Both the position numbers and the translations under genes were made by a program. A stretch of DNA of 64,000 nt from JBMNQH01 sp050944035. GTDB lineage: Bacteria; Bacillota; Clostridia; Oscillospirales; Oscillospiraceae. The stretch covers positions 62,001-126,000 of the forward strand of contig JBMNQH010000006.1 of assembly GCA_050944035.1 (NCBI GenBank). The letters are read 5' to 3'. The notes under the pieces are model-generated. The model did no database searches and was not told where the DNA came from. It was given only the letters and a program-made list of their open reading frames with translations. Below are positions 59,664 through 64,000 of the stretch, piece by piece (position 1 is the stretch's first letter; each line of letters starts with the position of its first letter).

Positions 59664-61358
59664 TTAGATGTTGACAACGGGCTTGGTGGGGATGTTGTCG
59701 ATAGCGCCGCCCATGTCGCAGAGCTGAGTCTTCAGGCAGATAGCGTCGATGATGTAGGGACGACCGGAAGCCTTGGTGGAAGCCTTAGCATGGACAATAG
59801 CCTTTGCCAGTTCGTCGGGAGTGAATACGCGTTCTGCTACGCAGCCGTATGCTTCGCCGAGCTTGACATAATCAATGGTGCCGTCCTGGTTGTAGGGCAT
59901 ATCAACAGCATATTCGAAGCCATAACCGAGCTGGTTCTCACGAATCAGGCCGAGGTATGCGTTGTTCAGAACAACAACGATGATGGGCTTCTTGTAAGCA
60001 GTTGCAACAGCGATTTCTTCGCCGAGGAAGGTCAGACCGAAGTCGCCAACGACGGTGACGGAATCGTACTCAGGCATAGCAACCTTTACGCCGAAAGCAG
60101 CAGGTACTTCGTAACCGAGGGTACCAGCACCAGCGGAGGGCAGATACTTGCGGGTCTTGCAGATCTTCTGCAGCTGGCCGCCCCAGATCTGGGTAATGCC
60201 GCAGCCTGCGGTGAAGTAGGTGTCAGGACCGAAGCCTTCGTTAACTTCCTGGAATACGCGATGGGGCATCATGGGGCTGCAATCGAAATCGGTCTTGCGA
60301 TCCAGCTGTGCATGGATTGCGGGCAGATCCTTTGCGCGATCGGAAACGGGCTTCATGCCTTCTTCGTCAACAACCTTCAGCAGAGCGTCTACTGCGAGAC
60401 CTGCGTCGGAGAGGATGGAGAGGTCAGCGTCGAATACGAGGCCGATCTGCTGCTCGCAAATGTTGATGTGGATGAACTTACGGTCGCCGCGGTAAACTGC
60501 GAGGTTACCAGTGTGACGATCGGAGAAACGGTTACCAATAGCCAGAACGACGTCGGAGTCGAGGAAGACCTTGTTACCTGCGGGCTGACCGCACTGGATG
60601 CCAGCGTGGCCTGCGAACAGAGGATGATCTTCAGGCATAGCGCCCTTAGCAGCATAGGTGGTGATTACGGGAATCTGCAGCTTTTCAGCCAGCTCGATGA
60701 CCTTGTCTTCGCACTCGCCGATGACGCAGCCGCCGCCCATGATGATAACAGGAGCCTTAGCTTCGTTCAGCATCTTAGCAGCTTCCTTGATCTTGTCCAT
60801 GCAAGGAGCAACTACGGGGATTTCTCTGGGAATGTAAGAATCGATATCGAAATCAAACTCTGCATTCTGAACGTTCAGGGGGAAGTCGATAACGACGGGG
60901 CCGGGACGGCCTTCACGCATGAGGTAGAAAGCTTCGTTCAGCATGTCGGGCAGATCTTCGGGCTTCATAGGACGGAAAACCTTCTTAGCGACGGTCTTTG
61001 CCATGTCGGGGGTATCAACGCACTGGAAGGGTTCCTGATCCAGCTGGTTGGTGTTAGCCTGGCCGAGAACGCAGAATACAGGCATGGAATCGATGAATGC
61101 GGTGTACAGGCCGGTGAGGAAGTTGGTGGAAGCAGGGCCCTGAGAAGCGATAGCCATTGCGATTTCGTGCTTTGCGCGGAAATAACCGTCAGCAGCATGT
61201 ACGCAAGCTTCTTCATGGCGCATGGTGTAGTGCTCCATCTGGATTTCGCCCATGTACTTGTAAACGGGGTTGATACCAGCACCGGGGATACCGAAAGAAG
61301 CGACGATGCCTTCCTTGGTAGCAATCTTAACGAGAGCTTCAGCAGCAGTCATTTTCAT
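59664..61358 (-). CDS. gcl: Glyoxylate-carboligase-like thiamine-diphosphate enzyme
   Basis: 564 residues, acetolactate-synthase superfamily. N-terminal FGIPGAGINPVYKYMGEI matches the Gcl version (PGAxINPxY). Mid domain GNRFSDRHTGNLAVY matches Gcl GNRFxxRHTG. ThDP motif GDFGLTFLGEEIAVATAYKK runs to VVLNNAYLGLIRENQ, again Gcl-like. Expected reaction: two glyoxylate to tartronate semialdehyde and CO2. Unlike E. coli Gcl, which has Val there, it keeps Glu (E49, in MRHEEACVHAADGY). GGAGG eight bases before ATG; very biased codons imply high expression. Confidence 0.85.
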   Translation of the reverse strand: MKMTAAEALVKIATKEGIVASFGIPGAGINPVYKYMGEIQMEHYTMRHEEACVHAADGYFRAKHEIAMAIASQGPASTNFLTGLYTAFIDSMPVFCVLGQANTNQLDQEPFQCVDTPDMAKTVAKKVFRPMKPEDLPDMLNEAFYLMREGRPGPVVIDFPLNVQNAEFDFDIDSYIPREIPVVAPCMDKIKEAAKMLNEAKAPVIIMGGGCVIGECEDKVIELAEKLQIPVITTYAAKGAMPEDHPLFAGHAGIQCGQPAGNKVFLDSDVVLAIGNRFSDRHTGNLAVYRGDRKFIHINICEQQIGLVFDADLSILSDAGLAVDALLKVVDEEGMKPVSDRAKDLPAIHAQLDRKTDFDCSPMMPHRVFQEVNEGFGPDTYFTAGCGITQIWGGQLQKICKTRKYLPSAGAGTLGYEVPAAFGVKVAMPEYDSVTVVGDFGLTFLGEEIAVATAYKKPIIVVVLNNAYLGLIRENQLGYGFEYAVDMPYNQDGTIDYVKLGEAYGCVAERVFTPDELAKAIVHAKASTKASGRPYIIDAICLKTQLCDMGGAIDNIPTKPVVNI

Positions 61359-61408
61359 TGAAGTGACCTCCTAATTTAATTAAATAGGTTATGTTTCCTC
61401 GAGAAAAA

Positions 61409-61486
61409 CTAGTTTCTGCACAAGGCATAAAACTAGCCTTTGATACTCGGTGAATTCATTCTAACACAGCTTAAGAGGGTTGTCAA
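61409..61486 (-). promoter_or_regulatory. gcl promoter and leader hairpin
   Basis: Minus strand TTGACA (61481-61486), 17-bp spacer, TAGAAT (61458-61463). In the leader CTAGTTT (61430-61436) and AAACTAG (61409-61415) form a 7-bp stem followed by TTTTT, a weak attenuator-like structure, 50 bases before the ATG. Confidence 0.75.
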
Positions 61487-61617
61487 TTATCAAAAGAAAT
61501 TTATAGCTTTGTGCGATGTTATTCGTCATTGTGCTAAAAAATAAGCAAATGATTTCACAAAATCGGCAAAATCAGTGGAAAAATGCGTCAAACTCCGAAT
61601 AAAATTTGACATATGCT

Positions 61618-61673
61618 AAAAATCCGACGTAGATTTTTTATGGATTTTACCCATAAAAATCCGTCGGATTTTT
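61618..61673 (-). terminator. Nested hairpin terminator of the EamA gene
   Basis: AAAAATCCGACG (61618-61629) pairs with CGTCGGATTTTT (61662-61673), enclosing a second stem around TATGG-ATTTTAC-CCATA. T runs on both strands. The region 61490-61617 is AT-rich and shows no gene. Confidence 0.8.
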
Positions 61674-61720
61674 CGTTGATAAATCATAATTACATAGTAG
61701 GATTTTCGTAAAAAATGCTG

Positions 61721-62629
61721 TTATTTTTTGAGAGCTGTTCGTTTTTCAGGAAGTTGCGCGATGATGATTGCCGCAAACATCAATACACAACCGATCCATT
61801 CACTGGCGGAAGGCAGTTGCTGCAAGATCAAAATACCTGCCAGTACAGCAAAAACAGATTCAAAACTCATCAACATGGAGGCAATGGTTGGGTCGGTATA
61901 CTTTTGTCCGATGATCTGTAATGTATACGCAACGCCGCAGGACATCACGCCGGCATAGAGGATCGGAGCCCATGCTGCCAGAATGTCGGAGAGAACCGGC
62001 GTTTCAAACAGAAGCATACAGATACCGGAGAGTATGCCGGCTACCCAGAACTGGATGCAGGAAAGACGGACGCAGTCTACCTTGGGAGAAAAATAGTCGA
62101 TGATTAAAATATGGATGGCATAACAGAATGCGCAGAGCAGGACATAGAGATCGCCCCGACTGACACTGTTGTCAGTGACGCAGAGGAGATAGAGACCGGT
62201 CAGTGCCAATGCAACACAGCCCCAGATGAGGGGACGCACACGTTTTTTCAGGAATAAACCCATAATGGGAACAAGCAGAATATAAAAAGCGGTAATAAAT
62301 CCGGCTTTTCCGGAGGAGGTTCCTTCATTGATTCCAATCTGTTGCAGGCAGGAGGCGACAGAAAAAATAATACCGCAGCAAATGCCACCGATGCGCAGCG
62401 CGCGCCGTTCTTCCGGTGTGGCTTTGTGATAGGTACCGTCTTTCTTACGCATCGCATCGACCAAAACAATGACGGGAAGAAGAACAAGTCCGCCGATGAT
62501 AGAACGAACTGCATTAAACGTAAACGGACCAATGTAATTCATGCCAACGCTTTGCGCAACAAATGCAGAGCCCCAGATGAAGGCGGTGATCAATAAAAGA
62601 ATATTACCATATAATTTTTTTGATTTCAT
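61721..62629 (-). CDS. EamA/DMT-superfamily transporter
   Basis: 302 residues, ten predicted transmembrane helices in two EamA repeats: N-terminal YGNILLLITAFIWGSAFVAQ with the family W-G-x-x-F, GPFTFNAVRSIIGGLVLL; second half LYVLLCAFCYAIHILIIDYF and ASMLMSFESVFAVLAGILIL, the classic end-of-repeat text. Exporter of amino acids or metabolites, substrate unknown. GGAGG seven bases before ATG. Divergent from the second nuclease gene. Confidence 0.92.
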   Translation of the reverse strand: MKSKKLYGNILLLITAFIWGSAFVAQSVGMNYIGPFTFNAVRSIIGGLVLLPVIVLVDAMRKKDGTYHKATPEERRALRIGGICCGIIFSVASCLQQIGINEGTSSGKAGFITAFYILLVPIMGLFLKKRVRPLIWGCVALALTGLYLLCVTDNSVSRGDLYVLLCAFCYAIHILIIDYFSPKVDCVRLSCIQFWVAGILSGICMLLFETPVLSDILAAWAPILYAGVMSCGVAYTLQIIGQKYTDPTIASMLMSFESVFAVLAGILILQQLPSASEWIGCVLMFAAIIIAQLPEKRTALKK

Positions 62630-62685
62630 CGTACAACCTCCGAAAAGATTTTTCTTTGGAAAAGGAGACCATTCGCAAAAACGAC

Positions 62686-62713
62686 TTGACTTCCTGTAAA
62701 ATAAGAGTAATAT
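62686..62713 (+). promoter_or_regulatory. Promoter of the second Mrr-type nuclease gene
   Basis: TTGACT (62686-62691), 16-bp spacer, TAATAT (62708-62713). Confidence 0.55.
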
Positions 62714-62781
62714 TTTTACGCACTACAGCATCAAATAAAGGTCTATTTAATGGATGGCATACGCCAGAAAAGGAGATACTA

Positions 62782-63399
62782 TTGGCAAGGCATCATAAAT
62801 CTTCAAAATTCAAACGGGCCGCGCGACGCGTTCGGCTGTTTCTATTGTTTAGCCTTCTGGTGGTGGGACTGTGCTATGCAGCATACCGATATATCCCACA
62901 GCATCAGGAAATTCTATTGATTCCGGGCGTATTTCTGGTGATTGTCATCGGGGTTTCCCTCCAGACATTGTTGAGTGAAAAGCGGAAGAAACGACGCCGG
63001 ATTTTGCAAACTCGAACCATGCGTGACCTGATGGAACGATACAATCCCTATGAATTCGAACATTTTATCGCAGATCTGTTTGAATTGTATGGTTTCCATA
63101 CACGAGTGACCCGAGCAACCAACGATGGGGGAATCGACATCGAGATGAGAAAAGACGAGGAGACCTATGTAGTCGAGGTGAAGCAATACAGCGAAAACAA
63201 TAAGATTGGACGAGATAAGATTCAGAAGCTTGACAGTGCAGCACGGCATGCACAGGCTGACCACGCCATCTTCGTCACAACGAGTTCTTTTACTATTCCC
63301 GCGATGGAGTATGCGGACGAGCTTGAAATCGATTTGATTGACGGCAAGGAACTGTTTGAGATGATCAACCGTGCAAAATCCATTCTTTCTAGAAAATAA
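62782..63399 (+). CDS. Membrane-anchored Mrr-type restriction endonuclease
   Basis: 205 residues. Basic N-terminus, two transmembrane helices (LFLLFSLLVVGLCYAAYRYI and ILLIPGVFLVIVIGVSLQTL), a basic coil, then the Mrr_cat domain: YEFEHFIADLFELYGFHTRV, NDGGIDIEMRKDEETYVVEV and KQYSENNKIG, i.e. the D-x(n)-E-x-K site, and AIFVTTSSFTIPAMEYA. TTG 62782 is six bases after AAGGAG; a longer frame from 62620 lacks a ribosome site and covers the promoter. Base use is like the host chromosome, unlike the 41.6 kb nuclease. Confidence 0.87.
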   Translation: MARHHKSSKFKRAARRVRLFLLFSLLVVGLCYAAYRYIPQHQEILLIPGVFLVIVIGVSLQTLLSEKRKKRRRILQTRTMRDLMERYNPYEFEHFIADLFELYGFHTRVTRATNDGGIDIEMRKDEETYVVEVKQYSENNKIGRDKIQKLDSAARHAQADHAIFVTTSSFTIPAMEYADELEIDLIDGKELFEMINRAKSILSRK

Positions 63400-63440
63400 A
63401 ACAGCGATTGTCCCTATGTATATAATAAGGTATTGATTTC

Positions 63441-63470
63441 CCGGAAACAGCATGCTGTTTCCGGGTTTTT
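63441..63470 (+). terminator. Terminator of the second nuclease gene
   Basis: CCGGAAACAG pairs with CTGTTTCCGG around CATG, then GTTTTT. Confidence 0.9.
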
Positions 63471-63543
63471 CACAGTCTGTAATGAAAAAACAGAACCGAA
63501 GCCCGAGCGAGTTCGATTCAAAAAAGAAAAACGGAATTTTGTA

Positions 63544-63587
63544 ATAAAAAAACGTCGTCGCGAACACAAAAAGTCCGCGACGACGTT
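63544..63587 (-). terminator. Native terminator of the interrupted tRNA-Lys gene
   Basis: Minus strand AACGTCGTCGCG-type stem (63551-63562 with 63576-63587), perfect 12 bp, ending in TTTTTTTATT. It directly follows the tRNA CCA end. Confidence 0.85.
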
Positions 63588-63636
63588 GGTGACCCAGCGG
63601 AGATTCGAACTCCGGACACCCTGCTTAAAAGGCAAG
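63587..63636 (-). repeat. tRNA-Lys 3' half: attachment site of an integrative element
   Basis: Minus strand carries the 3' anticodon arm (loop CTTTTAA, anticodon TTT, stem GCAGG), variable loop, T arm CGGAG-TTCGAAT-CTCCG, acceptor strand CTGGGTC, discriminator A and CCA. The D arm and 5' acceptor strand are absent; instead the integrase 3' end begins 16 bases away. This is the usual left over when an element inserts in a tRNA 3' end; the intact tRNA-Lys should be at the far end of the element, beyond the window. Confidence 0.85.
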
Positions 63637-63651
63637 AAAATTCTTTGTTTT

Positions 63652-64000
63652 TCAAGTGTTCTCTTGAAGTTTGACTGACACTTGACTTGTATCTGAGTTT
63701 CCAGCAAGGTAAGCATCTAACTTGTCCACAGATTGTCGCTTGTGTATACTGTCCAAATGTGTATATATTTTTAAGGTGGTTGATACATCCGCGTGCCCCA
63801 TTTGTGCGCATGCCTGGATTACGTCTACTCCAGACAGGTACAGCAGTGTGCAAAACGTATGTCGCAACCAGTGCATAGTGATATGCGGGATTGTCATGTC
63901 AAGAACCTTCGGCCCCGGTGTGCTGGAACTCATGCGCTCCAGATCTGCTGTGGTTCGTTCGCCGTATTTCTCATTTAATACCCGCATATAAGACCGCCAA
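63652..64000 (-). CDS. Tyrosine recombinase / phage integrase (partial, N-terminus outside window)
   Basis: C-terminal 115 codons. Catalytic-domain text HITMHWLRHTFCTLLYLSGV (H-x-x-R box), then VIQACAQMGHADVSTTLKIY with the G-H and nucleophile Tyr, TH following. This matches the ICE/phage integrases of Tn916 style. The gene reads towards the tRNA-Lys half 16 bases beyond its stop, the standard layout int next to att. Marks the left boundary of a mobile element extending right. Confidence 0.93.
   Translation of the reverse strand, partial: WRSYMRVLNEKYGERTTADLERMSSSTPGPKVLDMTIPHITMHWLRHTFCTLLYLSGVDVIQACAQMGHADVSTTLKIYTHLDSIHKRQSVDKLDAYLAGNSDTSQVSVKLQENT

Noticed and set aside
59790..61361. 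523-codon open frame antisense to gcl
   Set aside because: It is the mirror of a strongly biased codon pattern; no ribosome site, and the composition is Asp/Val/Ala-rich without domain features. gcl on the other strand has clear family motifs.
63587..63636. Complete tRNA gene near the right edge
   Set aside because: Only the anticodon-to-CCA part is present; D arm and 5' acceptor strand are missing, so it is an att fragment.
1..64000. CRISPR array, complete prophage or insertion sequence
   Set aside because: No regularly spaced direct repeats, no transposase, and no phage structural genes seen; only the integrase/att edge at the right end indicates a mobile element.

Overview
The window reads as chromosome of a spore-forming, low-to-mid GC Firmicute of the Clostridia. 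Evidence is spoIIR and spoIIE (the latter with a Spo0A-type promoter), hemZ, niaR, rqcP, a large Bacillus-type SRP RNA directly upstream of dnaX, B12-dependent methionine synthase, and many strong AGGAGG ribosome sites and intrinsic terminators. Overall base composition is near 50% GC by eye; an Oscillospiraceae-like gut anaerobe is plausible, but that is inference.

Layout. 1-3.3 kb: a polar amino-acid ABC importer (ATPase cut by the window edge) and a class-I glutamine-amidotransferase-like peptidase. 3.3-3.9 kb: a tiny Cys-rich protein divergent from a ribbon-helix-helix regulator. 4.1-7.7 kb: NAD de novo operon nadB-nadC-niaR-nadA with its repressor inside. 7.9-9.7 kb: an AT-rich patch of damaged or truncated genes ending at tRNA-Ala(CGC). 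10-12.6 kb: SRP RNA, dnaX, ybaB. 12.7-20 kb: DUF2156 protein, family-4 uracil-DNA glycosylase, Nudix protein, argH, rqcP, a small P-loop ATPase, pgi, a D,D-carboxypeptidase. 20.2-25.6 kb: apgM-ispE-spoIIR, then a uridine-kinase-like protein and hemZ. 25.7-28.9 kb: small clostridial conserved genes, DnaJ-like protein, DtxR-type regulator, lone Imm5-like gene. 29-41 kb: uvrA, recD2, cca plus a lipase, murC, spoIIE. 41.2-42.1 kb: an AT-rich two-gene insert, membrane-anchored Mrr-type nuclease plus small membrane protein. 42.4-48.7 kb: methyl cycle (ahcY, AEC permease, metF, a separate MetH-activation protein, metH).

49.5-61.4 kb: a coherent island for two-carbon/three-carbon acid metabolism: glycerate kinase, a TIM-barrel isomerase, a DUF362 protein, a GarR-type reductase, a five-gene LIV-type ABC importer, and a glyoxylate-carboligase-like ThDP enzyme. 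The expected route is glyoxylate to tartronate semialdehyde, glycerate and phosphoglycerate. Several of these genes show very biased codon use and consensus promoters, suggesting heavy expression. The retained active-site Glu in the carboligase, the unexplained DUF362 member and the importer make this the best candidate for an incompletely described pathway.

61.6-64 kb: EamA transporter, a second membrane-anchored Mrr-type nuclease, then the edge of an integrative element: a tRNA-Lys 3' half (attachment site) with its own terminator, followed by a tyrosine integrase running out of the window.

Recurring regulatory theme: several hairpins lie between co-directional genes and overlap the next gene's promoter or ribosome site (1.26 kb, 15.15 kb, 16.6 kb, 22.4 kb, 58.0 kb).
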